Both the position numbers and the translations under genes were made by a program. A stretch of 35,456 nt of DNA from Bacteroidota bacterium (GTDB lineage: Bacteria > Bacteroidota > Bacteroidia > Chitinophagales > Chitinophagaceae): NCBI GenBank assembly GCA_013288745.1, contig JABDBG010000021.1:1-35456 (forward strand). Direction: 5' to 3'. Positions 7,523-14,793 of the stretch are shown in pieces (within the stretch, counting starts at the first letter, position 1; the number at the start of each line of letters is the position of its first letter). The notes under the pieces are model-generated. The model did not search any database. It saw only the letters and a program-made list of their open reading frames with translations, and was not told the DNA's origin.

Positions 7523-10500
7523 CTAAAAAGTAATATTTAGTCCTGCTAAGAATGTTTTGTAATGTGGATAGACTCCTGCATCAATTCCAGGTAACAGGTT
7601 ATTCTGATCATAGAAATTTGCTTCAGGATCTAATCCGGAATAATGCGTGATCGTTAATAGGTTTTGCGCAGAGATGTATAGCCTGATCTGCTTCGCAAGA
7701 ATTTTTGAAGCGATGTTTTTTGGAAAAGTGTAACCGAGTGTCACATTCTTTAACCTGATGTATGAACCATCTTCAACATAAGTATCCTGCACTTGAGCAA
7801 CGGGAGCATTTACCGCTTTAGGATACCTGCCGGTAGGATTATTAACAGAATCAAACCTGTCTAACAAGACTGCTGAAGCATTGGTGGTAGTTTTAGTTAT
7901 CTCTAATTGTTGTTGTTCAAGGTTAAATAACTTATTGCCAAATGATCCCTGAAAGAAAATTGACAGATCGAATCCTTTATAGGTGAAAGTATTCGTCATG
8001 CTTGCCGTAAACTTCGCTTGTGCATTCCCTAAATTGTGTTTATCATTTGGATCAACTTTTCCATCCCCGTTTGTATCAATATATTTTCTATCTCCTGTTT
8101 GTTGCGATACGCCTGCTAATTTCGGTGCCGGATGCGCCCCGTAAACATCAGCGGTAGTTAACAATCCATCTGTACTATAGCCCCAGAATGTGCCTATCGG
8201 TAGTCCAACCTTTAAAATTTCAGGAGATACCTGGCCTGTAGCAGCTACCGGTTGAAAAGATTGACTTGGGCCAAGACTTAATATTTTATTGGCATTAGTG
8301 GCGTAGATCAATGTTGTTTTCCAATCAAAATCTCCTGCTTTGATATTATCTGTATTCAAAGAAAGTTCCACACCTTTATTTTGTATGCTGCCGATATTTT
8401 CAGCGACAGAAGCATAGCCTGTTGATAAAGGAACAAGTCCGCCGGCACTTACAAATAAATTGGTTGTCTTTTTATAATAAGCATCTGCTGTTAAAATGAT
8501 ACGGTTGCTTAAGAATGAAACATCGATACCTCCATCATACTGCGTGGTTGTTTCCCATGTTAAATTTGGATTGGCCAATTGTATTTGCGAAAGTCCTTGG
8601 GCAATATTATTTCCAAAGAAATATGTGTAAGGCCCTCCGGCTAAAGCAGGCGAGGTATAAGAAGGAATGTTCGCGTTACCTGTTTGTCCTGCAGTAGCCC
8701 TAAGTTTTAAACTGTTGGCTACATTCGTAAATTTCTTAAAGAAATTCTCATCAGACATATTCCATGAAACACCAATGGAAGGGAAGAAGCCATATTTTTT
8801 ATCCGGACCTAAAACGGAGGCACCATCGTATCTGCCCGATACGCTAACATTATATTTATGTTCGAATGAGTAATTAATTCTTCCCAGCCAGGATTGAATA
8901 GTGTTTGGTGCTTCTGCTGATGAACCTACAACCGGTGAACCATAAGACAGGTTGTTGAATGAAAATAAGTTGGTTGGAAAATTCTGCGCGTTCGATACAA
9001 CTGATTCTACATTTTGTTGTTGAATGGTATAACCTGCCAGTAAGTCTACATAATGTTTCTCATTAAATATATGGCTATACGATAACGTGTTTTCATTTAA
9101 CCAGCTAACAGAATGGCTTACGCCAACAGACGCATACCCATTTACACCAGCACCTGTAGAAAGTCCCCCTGCACCGCCTGGTGATGCAGTAAAGTTTGGC
9201 GCATAATAATTTTGTTTAGCATTTAGGAAATCTGCGCCACCAGTAATTTTTAAAAGTAAATCCTTAGTTAGTTTGTATTCAGCAGAAAAATTTCCTAAGA
9301 AGCGTGTGAGAATAGTTCTGTTGATAGTTGCTGTAATATCCTGTAAGGGATTTGTAGTATATGGCTGTGTTGTATTATTGATCACTGAAAAGAAAGGATC
9401 AGCTGTAGTATAGTAAGTTCCGTTTGCATTTCTTATCGGATGTAAAGGGCTTACCGTTAATAAAGTTGTAAAAGCGTTCCCAGAATTTAAAGCATTGAAA
9501 GGCCCTGTTAATTTATCTTCGGTTGAACTGCTTCCAAAAATACTAGTGGATACTTTTAATTTATCTGTAGCATTTTTTTCATAGTTAACTCGACCTGAGT
9601 ATCTTTCAAAACCGGTATTTAATAATGTTCCCTGTTGATTAAAATAATTTCCTGAAATAGAATACCTTGATTTTTCATCACCACCATAAATGGTTAACTG
9701 GTGATTTTGTATCGGCGCATTTCTGATAGCAGCTTTTTGCCAGTCGGCCGTTTGCCCTGTTCCACCCAAAGAATCTATTTTAGCTTTTGTTGCAGGTCCC
9801 GATCCTGTTTGTAATGTAGGCGTGGCTTTATAAATATCATCGTACAATTTTGCCCATTGCGGGCCATTCATTAATGATAATGTTTTATCAACCTGTTGTG
9901 TACCGTAATAACCACCGTAAGAAATATTGTTGCTGCCCTTTGTTCCTCTTTTTGTTGTGATGATCACAACTCCGTTTGCGCCACGTGAACCGTAAATAGC
10001 TGTGGCGGCAGCATCTTTCAACACGTCGATCGATTCAATATCACTTGGGTTAATAGTAGCTAGTGCGTTTACAGTTACGCCCGGAGAAGAACCGGTATTA
10101 GCTGCGCTGTTATTATTGTAATAAATAAATCCATCAATAACATACAATGGATCATTACCAAAACTTAACGAGTTTCCGCCACGAATTCTTATACTCGATC
10201 CTGCACCCGGCTGACCGGAACTTTGCGTAACTGTAACACCCGATACGGCACCTTGTAATAAGTTATCGGCAGAAGTTACGGGACGACTTAAATTTTCTTT
10301 TGAGACAGATGATACAGAACCCGAAACATCTTTTCTTCTTTGAGTGCCATAGCCAACTACCACTACATCTGATAATTGATTGGGCGCATCTTTTAACCGC
10401 ACATCTACAAATCCGTTATTAGTGCTATCTACTGTTACCAATTGCGTTTGATAACCGATAAAGCTGATAAATAAAGTGATTGGTAATTTTTTATAAGTGG

Positions 10501-10717
10501 TTAATTGAAACCCTCCTTTATTATCGGTGATAGCTGTATTGGTAGAACCTTCAATATGTATGGTAGCGCCTGCAATTGAATTTTTTGTTTTAACATCTGT
10601 AACCGTACCTGTTATGGTAGTATTTTCTTGTGCTTTTGCAGATAAAAAGCCGATGGCGAGAAAGAAACCGGTAAAGGCAAAAAGTTTCGCCGTTTTGTAA
10701 GCATTGATTTTACTCAT
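7523..10717 (-). CDS. SusC/RagA family TonB-linked outer-membrane transporter
   Basis: The protein has 1064 aa. A signal peptide (cut near 'LSAKAQE') is followed by a carboxypeptidase-regulatory-like domain (about 33-115), a TonB-box-like segment (SDVVVVGYGTQRRKDVSGSV), the plug (PLYVIDGF, DPSDIESIDVLKDAAATAIYGSRGANGVVIITTKRG-type signature) and a 22-strand barrel ending in the aromatic AGLNITF. It imports substrate across the outer membrane with SusD, powered by TonB/ExbBD. It is the first gene of the sulfatase operon and has a leader of about 560 nt that holds an operator, a poly-Cys leader ORF and an antisense RNA candidate. There is no adjacent ECF sigma/anti-sigma pair, so regulation probably rests on that leader. 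Confidence 0.96.
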   Translation of the reverse strand: MSKINAYKTAKLFAFTGFFLAIGFLSAKAQENTTITGTVTDVKTKNSIAGATIHIEGSTNTAITDNKGGFQLTTYKKLPITLFISFIGYQTQLVTVDSTNNGFVDVRLKDAPNQLSDVVVVGYGTQRRKDVSGSVSSVSKENLSRPVTSADNLLQGAVSGVTVTQSSGQPGAGSSIRIRGGNSLSFGNDPLYVIDGFIYYNNNSAANTGSSPGVTVNALATINPSDIESIDVLKDAAATAIYGSRGANGVVIITTKRGTKGSNNISYGGYYGTQQVDKTLSLMNGPQWAKLYDDIYKATPTLQTGSGPATKAKIDSLGGTGQTADWQKAAIRNAPIQNHQLTIYGGDEKSRYSISGNYFNQQGTLLNTGFERYSGRVNYEKNATDKLKVSTSIFGSSSTEDKLTGPFNALNSGNAFTTLLTVSPLHPIRNANGTYYTTADPFFSVINNTTQPYTTNPLQDITATINRTILTRFLGNFSAEYKLTKDLLLKITGGADFLNAKQNYYAPNFTASPGGAGGLSTGAGVNGYASVGVSHSVSWLNENTLSYSHIFNEKHYVDLLAGYTIQQQNVESVVSNAQNFPTNLFSFNNLSYGSPVVGSSAEAPNTIQSWLGRINYSFEHKYNVSVSGRYDGASVLGPDKKYGFFPSIGVSWNMSDENFFKKFTNVANSLKLRATAGQTGNANIPSYTSPALAGGPYTYFFGNNIAQGLSQIQLANPNLTWETTTQYDGGIDVSFLSNRIILTADAYYKKTTNLFVSAGGLVPLSTGYASVAENIGSIQNKGVELSLNTDNIKAGDFDWKTTLIYATNANKILSLGPSQSFQPVAATGQVSPEILKVGLPIGTFWGYSTDGLLTTADVYGAHPAPKLAGVSQQTGDRKYIDTNGDGKVDPNDKHNLGNAQAKFTASMTNTFTYKGFDLSIFFQGSFGNKLFNLEQQQLEITKTTTNASAVLLDRFDSVNNPTGRYPKAVNAPVAQVQDTYVEDGSYIRLKNVTLGYTFPKNIASKILAKQIRLYISAQNLLTITHYSGLDPEANFYDQNNLLPGIDAGVYPHYKTFLAGLNITF

Positions 10718-10807
10718 AGTTTGATTTAGTTTGTTAATTATCTAATCAGCCTATTGTGTAAAAAAATCTCAAAAAACGCTTAATGCTTTTCTCTTATATT
10801 TGCTTAC

Positions 10808-10907
10808 ACAATAAGGCCGACAGTAAGCGCTTAATGCACTTACTGTTTTCCCAAGCCTCTTTGTTACCGGCCAGAACTGCTCCAACAGTTTCTGGCCATT
10901 TTTTTAT
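10808..10907 (+). ncRNA. Candidate antisense sRNA opposite the susC mRNA leader
   Basis: On the plus strand a perfect Bacteroidota -7 box TATATTTG (10795-10802) is followed about 100 nt later by a strong intrinsic terminator (10869-10907). Between them is a second stem, ACAGTAAG / CTTACTGT (10820-10846). There is no coding frame. The whole unit is antisense to the 5' leader of the susC operon and ends about 190 nt upstream of the susC start codon. Cis-antisense sRNAs at the head of susC operons (for example DonS in Bacteroides fragilis) are known repressors of their PULs; this candidate fits by position and architecture. No -33 TTTG at the ideal spacing was seen, so the promoter is imperfect. 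Confidence 0.55.
10869..10907 (+). terminator. Intrinsic terminator of the antisense sRNA
   Basis: GGCCAGAA-CTG pairs with CAG-TTTCTGGCC (one bulged T) with a 6-nt loop, followed directly by ATTTTTTT. The T-run occurs only on the plus strand, so it ends a plus-strand transcript although no plus-strand gene is present here. Confidence 0.8.
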
Positions 10908-11085
10908 TTAGTTTTCATAAGTTATATGTTACGGGCCGGCACGATCGTTTGATAATAAACCATTCGTAATTATAAACCGATCATAAAGATCATAGGCTGT
11001 TGCAGCTTCGCCGCGAAAAGATTGTATTAGGTATAAGTGCATTTTAAGTAGAATAAAGTCAGAGAAAAAGAATAAAGAAGAACCT

Positions 11086-11104
11086 TGCTAATAAAGTATT
11101 AGCA
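11086..11104 (-). promoter_or_regulatory. Attenuator-like hairpin overlapping the poly-Cys leader stop codon
   Basis: A perfect 8-bp stem, TGCTAATA / TATTAGCA, with a 3-nt loop overlaps the last Cys codon and the TAA of the leader peptide and is followed by a U-rich pyrimidine tract (TTCTTCTTTATTCTTTTTC). It could act as a weak terminator whose folding depends on ribosome position on the cysteine codons. Confidence 0.5.
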
Positions 11105-11182
11105 GCAACAACAGCAACATGGAAATGTAATTGCCTTTATGCAATTAAGTGCTGTGTAAGTATATCGTAAAGATGATAACAT
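11099..11182 (-). CDS. Poly-cysteine leader peptide (27 aa) upstream of the susC-sulfatase operon
   Basis: This short ORF starts at ATG, about 98 nt after the predicted transcription start, and encodes 27 residues ending TFPCCCCCC followed by TAA: six consecutive Cys codons (TGT TGC TGT TGT TGC TGC) plus one further Cys at residue 14. Cysteine is normally rare, so the run is a strong signature of a cysteine-sensing leader peptide. Poly-Cys leader ORFs that sense cysteine are known in mycobacteria. Here the controlled genes are a sulfatase uptake operon, which is biologically consistent. No strong Shine-Dalgarno is present (a GGAAGG lies about 22 nt upstream), as is usual in Bacteroidota. Confidence 0.7.
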   Translation of the reverse strand: MLSSLRYTYTALNCIKAITFPCCCCCC

Positions 11183-11217
11183 AAATGTCGGTTTATTACT
11201 TTTCCTTCCGTTTAGAT

Positions 11218-11255
11218 GAACTATACAACTTTCCAACAGGTCGATTGTATAGTTC
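11218..11255 (-). promoter_or_regulatory. Leader stem-loop between promoter and poly-Cys ORF
   Basis: A perfect 11-bp inverted repeat, GAACTATACAA / TTGTATAGTTC, with a 16-nt loop lies between the predicted transcription start (about 11280) and the leader ORF. No minus-strand T-run follows, so it is more likely a leader structure or stability element than a terminator. Confidence 0.5.
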
Positions 11256-11286
11256 AAAAAAACAAAATGAAATTCGTAATGAATAG

Positions 11287-11318
11287 CAAACGTAGTGTTA
11301 ATTTATTAGTCTACCAAA
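11287..11318 (-). promoter_or_regulatory. Promoter of the susC-sulfatase operon
   Basis: On the minus strand -33 TTTG (11315-11318) is separated by exactly 20 nt from -7 TACGTTTG(C) (11287-11294), a full match to TAnnTTTG. The predicted start is near 11280. The -33 box lies inside the 21-bp dyad operator (11308-11328). The porin/Pst-like operon promoter has the same layout and spacing. Confidence 0.7.
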
Positions 11319-11328
11319 ATTATAGACT
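11308..11328. promoter_or_regulatory. 21-bp dyad operator at the susC-sulfatase promoter
   Basis: AGTCTACC and TATAGACT half-sites are separated by 5 nt. The element matches the sites upstream of the porin/Pst-like operon (21993-22013, 22196-22216, 22252-22272), giving a shared consensus AGTCTACC-N5-AGTAGACT. It covers the -33 box. The binding protein is not encoded in the window and is unknown; an Rrf2-type or other sulfur regulator is a guess. Confidence 0.65.
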
Positions 11329-11339
11329 ATATTTTTTAA

Positions 11340-11376
11340 AATAAAAAATGCCGACTGATTAGAGCCGGCATTATAA
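11340..11376 (-). terminator. Intrinsic terminator after metZ
   Basis: On the minus strand AATGCCG / CGGCATT forms a hairpin followed by TTTTTTATTTT. It lies about 30 nt after the metZ stop codon and ends the OsmC-metZ unit just before the susC operon promoter. Confidence 0.8.
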
Positions 11377-11404
11377 AAAATAGTTATATTTTATAAAATT
11401 GGGG

Positions 11405-12574
11405 TTAGCACTTATCTAACGCTTGCAAGATGTCGTTTAGTATGTCATCTACATATTCTAATCCAACAGAAATACGAATCAATCCCGGTGTTATATTAAC
11501 GGCAGTTCTTTCAGCATCTGTTAATTTAGCATGTGTGGTACTAGCCGGATGAGAAGCAATGCTTCTGCTGTCTCCTAAATTAGCAGTTAGCGTAAGCATT
11601 TCTAAGCTGTCTAAAAATTTTATTCCGCTTGCTAAACCGCCTTTTAATTCGAACGCAACTAATGCACCGCCATTTTTCATTTGTTTTTTTGCAATAACAT
11701 ATTGCGGATGGCTCGGTAAAAAAGGATATTTAGTAAAACTTATTTTTGAATGATTCTCTAAAGCTTTCGCGATATGAAACGCGTTGGAAGAATGGCGCTC
11801 CATACGCACATCCAATGTTTCTAAACTTCTGCTTAGTACCCATGCATTAAATGGCGACATTGCGGGCCCTGTGCTTCTGCAGAATAAATAAATATTATGG
11901 ATCAGTTCTTTTTTACCTACGATCACTCCACCTAATACTCTTCCTTGGCCGTCCATCCATTTGGTAGCAGAGTGTACAACCAGATCTGCTCCATATTGAA
12001 TCGGAGTTTGATTAACCGGAGTTGCAAAACAATTATCTACATTTAAAATAACATTGTGCTTTTTTGCAAGTTTGCCTGCAAATTCAAGATCAATTATATC
12101 CAGCGCCGGGTTAGTGGGCGTTTCCAGGTAGATCATTTTTGTATTAGGCCTGATTGCGGCTTCCCATTCTTCAGGCTTTGCAGCACTTACATAGGTCACT
12201 TCAATTCCATAATTAGGAAGGAATTTATTTAAGATAGTAACCGTACTGCCAAAAATAGAATTGCATGCAACAAGGTGATCGCCTTTTTTGAGTAATGCCA
12301 TGAATGATGCAAACACTGCACTCATGCCCGATGAGGTAGCGTATCCTGCTTCAGCACCTTCAAGTATTACAACCCTGTCTGTAAATTCTTTTACTGTAGG
12401 GTTACTAAAACGGCTATAAATATTTGCATCTGTTTCATCCGCAAAAGCCGCACGCATATCTTCCGCATTATCAAAACTGAAACTGCTGGTAAGAAATAAC
12501 GGAGAAGAATGTTCCATCTCGTTCGTTTGCTCCGTTCTTGCACGGATGGCTTTTGTAATTGGATGTTGTTCCAT
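11405..12574 (-). CDS. metZ: O-acylhomoserine sulfhydrylase (MetZ-like, PLP-dependent trans-sulfuration family)
   Basis: The 389-aa enzyme belongs to the Cys/Met-metabolism PLP family. Family motifs seen are YSRFSNPT (53-60), the glycine-rich cofactor loop ATSSGMSAVFAS (79-90), TPTNPALDI (152-160), VDNCFATP (179-186) and HSATKWMDGQGRVLGG (201-216), in which Lys205 is the Schiff-base lysine. HSATK-x-x-DGQGRVLGG and the length favour O-succinylhomoserine sulfhydrylase (MetZ) over the longer MetY; the acyl group used depends on the MetX partner. It would condense O-acylhomoserine with sulfide to homocysteine in the cytoplasm, for methionine. It follows the OsmC gene in an operon divergent from metX. 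Cystathionine gamma-synthase or lyase is a less likely alternative. Confidence 0.85.
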   Translation of the reverse strand: MEQHPITKAIRARTEQTNEMEHSSPLFLTSSFSFDNAEDMRAAFADETDANIYSRFSNPTVKEFTDRVVILEGAEAGYATSSGMSAVFASFMALLKKGDHLVACNSIFGSTVTILNKFLPNYGIEVTYVSAAKPEEWEAAIRPNTKMIYLETPTNPALDIIDLEFAGKLAKKHNVILNVDNCFATPVNQTPIQYGADLVVHSATKWMDGQGRVLGGVIVGKKELIHNIYLFCRSTGPAMSPFNAWVLSRSLETLDVRMERHSSNAFHIAKALENHSKISFTKYPFLPSHPQYVIAKKQMKNGGALVAFELKGGLASGIKFLDSLEMLTLTANLGDSRSIASHPASTTHAKLTDAERTAVNITPGLIRISVGLEYVDDILNDILQALDKC

Positions 12575-12613
12575 TATTGTAGGTTTTAAAATTCTTGATC
12601 TATATTTTATTAT

Positions 12614-13036
12614 TTATTTTTCCTTCACTACCAACCCCCAGGTAATAATAGCACCTGCTCTGCGTAATGTTTCTGCAACAGAACAATATTTATTGATCGA
12701 TAATTCACATGCTCTTCTTGCTTTATCCTCATCAGGCCCTGATAAGGTAAAGATCATATGAATATTTGTCCATAAAGAAGGTTCCTTTCCTTTTTCTCTT
12801 TCACCTTCAATATGGATGGAAAAAGCCTTGATCTCCTGTCTTTGCTTCTTTAGTATAGAAACAATATCAATACCACTGCAGGCGCCCAAGCTTATTAATA
12901 ACCCCTGCATCGGACGGATGCCAAAATTAACGCCTCCCGTTTCAGGACTTGTATCTAAACGTACGATATGGCCGTTTGCATCTGTGGCTTCGAAGCCGGC
13001 ATCGCCTTCGACCCTGTTTAAATTTATTTTTATCAT
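12614..13036 (-). CDS. OsmC/Ohr family protein
   Basis: The 140-aa protein has the two OsmC-family cysteines: Cys53 in LISLGACSGIDIVSILKK and Cys118 in KYCSVAETLRRAG. In characterised relatives this pair reduces organic hydroperoxides. The protein is cytoplasmic, with no signal peptide. It is the first gene of a two-gene operon with metZ (39-nt gap), transcribed from a promoter that interlocks with that of metX. Co-transcription with a sulfhydrylase suggests a role in protecting or handling thiols or sulfide, which is inference. The OsmC subgroup (OsmC, Ohr or YhfA-like) is uncertain. Confidence 0.85.
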   Translation of the reverse strand: MIKINLNRVEGDAGFEATDANGHIVRLDTSPETGGVNFGIRPMQGLLISLGACSGIDIVSILKKQRQEIKAFSIHIEGEREKGKEPSLWTNIHMIFTLSGPDEDKARRACELSINKYCSVAETLRRAGAIITWGLVVKEK

Positions 13037-13047
13037 TTCTTACTTTT

Positions 13048-13084
13048 TTTGCAAATGTAATTCATGCAAGCCTTTACTTTGCAA
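13048..13084. promoter_or_regulatory. Interlocked divergent promoters for OsmC-metZ (minus) and metX (plus)
   Basis: Plus: -33 TTTG (13048-13051), 22 nt, -7 TTACTTTG (13074-13081, one mismatch). Minus: -33 at 13082-13084 (CAA on plus), 22 nt, -7 TACATTTG (13052-13059 as CAAATGTA). Each promoter's upstream box touches the other's -7 box, so both fit within 37 bp. Leaders are short on both sides (under 20 nt for each gene). Confidence 0.65.
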
Positions 13085-13103
13085 TTTCAACAGATTCTCA
13101 TTG

Positions 13104-14150
13104 ATGGATTATTTTCATTACGAACATAGGTTTGAGCTGGAAAGTGGAGAAACGCTACCCGAAGTTACGATAGCTTACCATACTTACGGTACCTTAAATG
13201 CCGATAAAAACAACGTTGTATGGGTTTGTCATGCCCTGACAGCCAATGCAGACGCGGCTACATGGTGGGAAGGTGTTGTTGGCAACGACCACGTTATCGA
13301 CCCCAAAAAATACTTTATTGTCTGCGCCAACATACTGGGTTCCTGTTACGGAAGCAGTGGGCCTTTGAGTATTGATCCTGCAACTAAGAAGCCTTACTAC
13401 AGTACTTTTCCGCAAATTACCATTCGGGACATGGTAAAAGCACATATTTTGCTTCGCGATCACTTACGAATTGAGAAAATATTTTTGATCATGGGGGGTA
13501 GCATGGGTGGTTACCAGGCGCTGGAATGGAGTGTAATGGAAAAAAGCAGGATCGAAAATTTGTTCATTTTGGCTACTTCACCGACAGAGAGCGCCTGGGG
13601 TATTGCAACACATACCGCACAGCGTTTATCAATTGAAGCTGATAGTACATGGAAGGATATGTCTCCTGAAGCCGGCAAAAAAGGACTGAAAGCTGCGCGC
13701 GCAATAGGGATGCTTACTTACCGCAACTACGGTATTATGGTAAAGCATCAAACAGATCCGGATACAGAAAAGTTAGATAATTATAAAGCTTCATCCTATA
13801 TCAATTACCAGGGAGATAAATTAGTACAGCGTTTCAATGCATACACTTATTGGTTGTTGACGAAAAGTATGGATAGCCATCATTTGGGCCGTGGCCGTGG
13901 TGGAAAATTAGAACCCGTATTAAACAGTATTACACAAAGAACTTTGATCATCGGTATCAGCAGTGATATTCTTTGTCCTTTGATCGAACAAAAGTTCATT
14001 GCCAATAATTTGCCGGATGCAACATTGATCGAAATAGATTCAACTTATGGACATGATGGTTTTATGGTTGAATCAAAAATAATTTCTCAACACTTAGCCG
14101 AGTGGCTGGGTAATCCGCCTTTTGTGCTTGGTTATGGCGCAACTATCTAA
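13104..14150 (+). CDS. metX: Homoserine O-acyltransferase (MetX)
   Basis: The start was set at ATG 13104 (MDYFHYEHRFELESG); the longer ORF from 12816 would overlap the divergent OsmC gene and cross both promoters. The 348-aa alpha/beta-hydrolase has HALT near residue 42, the nucleophile elbow GGSMGG with Ser133, ISSDILCP with the catalytic Asp, and YGHDGF with the catalytic His near the C-terminus. It acylates homoserine (acetyl or succinyl; the specificity cannot be read reliably) for sulfhydrylation by the divergent MetZ. Homoserine comes from the ThrA bifunctional enzyme encoded at 30948-33392. A terminator follows directly after the stop codon. Confidence 0.92.
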   Translation: MDYFHYEHRFELESGETLPEVTIAYHTYGTLNADKNNVVWVCHALTANADAATWWEGVVGNDHVIDPKKYFIVCANILGSCYGSSGPLSIDPATKKPYYSTFPQITIRDMVKAHILLRDHLRIEKIFLIMGGSMGGYQALEWSVMEKSRIENLFILATSPTESAWGIATHTAQRLSIEADSTWKDMSPEAGKKGLKAARAIGMLTYRNYGIMVKHQTDPDTEKLDNYKASSYINYQGDKLVQRFNAYTYWLLTKSMDSHHLGRGRGGKLEPVLNSITQRTLIIGISSDILCPLIEQKFIANNLPDATLIEIDSTYGHDGFMVESKIISQHLAEWLGNPPFVLGYGATI

Positions 14151-14152
14151 AT

Positions 14153-14191
14153 AAAAAAAGTCAGACCATTATTTATGAATCTGACTTTTTT
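14153..14191. terminator. Bidirectional terminator between metX and a lipoprotein gene
   Basis: AAAAAGTCAGA pairs with TCTGACTTTTT, giving a stem flanked by an A-run and a T-run, so it works on both strands between the convergent metX and the lipoprotein gene at 14213. Confidence 0.85.
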
Positions 14192-14212
14192 ATTATAGAA
14201 ATATATCTGAAA

Positions 14213-14746
14213 TTAATCAGGGAAAATAGACGCTATAAATTTACCATTGGTAACTGTCTTCGAAAGTTTGGTTGTATCTCCATCATCGTACATTATACCC
14301 TGAAACGTACCACTAATTGAAGTGGCAGAAATAGCTGTAATTGTTGTAGTACTTGGGTTTGCAGGATTGCCTGCAGTATAATAATTTATGAACGAGTTAT
14401 GGGGATCAAAATCTGAACCAATCTCAAAATCAGTATACCTTCCGACAGTTGATGTATCCGAATAAACTGTGCCAAGAGTAAAAGGACTGTTATAGCTTTG
14501 AAGATCAACTTCAAAATAGCTTGCTAGATTAGCGTTTGTATTATCGTAAAAATAAATGTACATATGTACTGTACTATCCGGACCAGAATAATCTGTATAT
14601 GTAAATGCACCACCTACAACATTATAAACCTTAGCCTTACCAGCTAAAGTTACTTGCAGGCCGTTGGTCCCTATGCCAGGGCTGCTAGATTTTTTACAAG
14701 AGATAAGCGTTAAGCTTATTAGCGCGACAGCGAATATTTTTTTCAT
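14213..14746 (-). CDS. Small lipoprotein of unknown function (paralog of the next gene)
   Basis: The 177-aa protein has a lipoprotein signal (LTLISC, Cys17, followed by KKSSS). The mature part is rich in Thr, Ser, Tyr and Asp, looks like a beta-sandwich, and has no catalytic motif. It shares its signal sequence style, the 'YSDTSTVG...Y..FE' segment and the 'ITAISATSISGTFQG' type ending with the neighbour at 14794-15330, so the pair arose by duplication. The pattern recalls the many short Bacteroidota outer-surface lipoproteins of unknown function (DUF6252-like). Function unknown. Confidence 0.8.
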   Translation of the reverse strand: MKKIFAVALISLTLISCKKSSSPGIGTNGLQVTLAGKAKVYNVVGGAFTYTDYSGPDSTVHMYIYFYDNTNANLASYFEVDLQSYNSPFTLGTVYSDTSTVGRYTDFEIGSDFDPHNSFINYYTAGNPANPSTTTITAISATSISGTFQGIMYDDGDTTKLSKTVTNGKFIASIFPD

Positions 14747-14793
14747 AATTTATAGTTTAATAGTTTTAATTAGAATGTTAAATAGGGTAAATA

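Noticed and set aside
11088-11120. Overlapping minus-strand frame encoding Met followed by six Leu (ATG TTG CTG TTG ...) across the same bases as the Cys run
   Set aside because: It is only 10 codons and is the +1 frame of the Cys codons. A leucine leader does not fit a sulfatase operon, whereas the Cys frame has a longer ORF and a matching partner before the porin operon. Frame-specific Ribo-seq would decide.
10718-11404. SAM or other sulfur riboswitch in the susC leader
   Set aside because: The stems present (11-bp leader stem, stop-codon hairpin, sRNA terminator) do not form a SAM-type junction or pseudoknot that I can recognise.
12816-13103. N-terminal extension of metX given by the ORF track
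   Set aside because: It runs through both divergent promoters and antisense to the OsmC gene; the family N-terminus begins at 13104.
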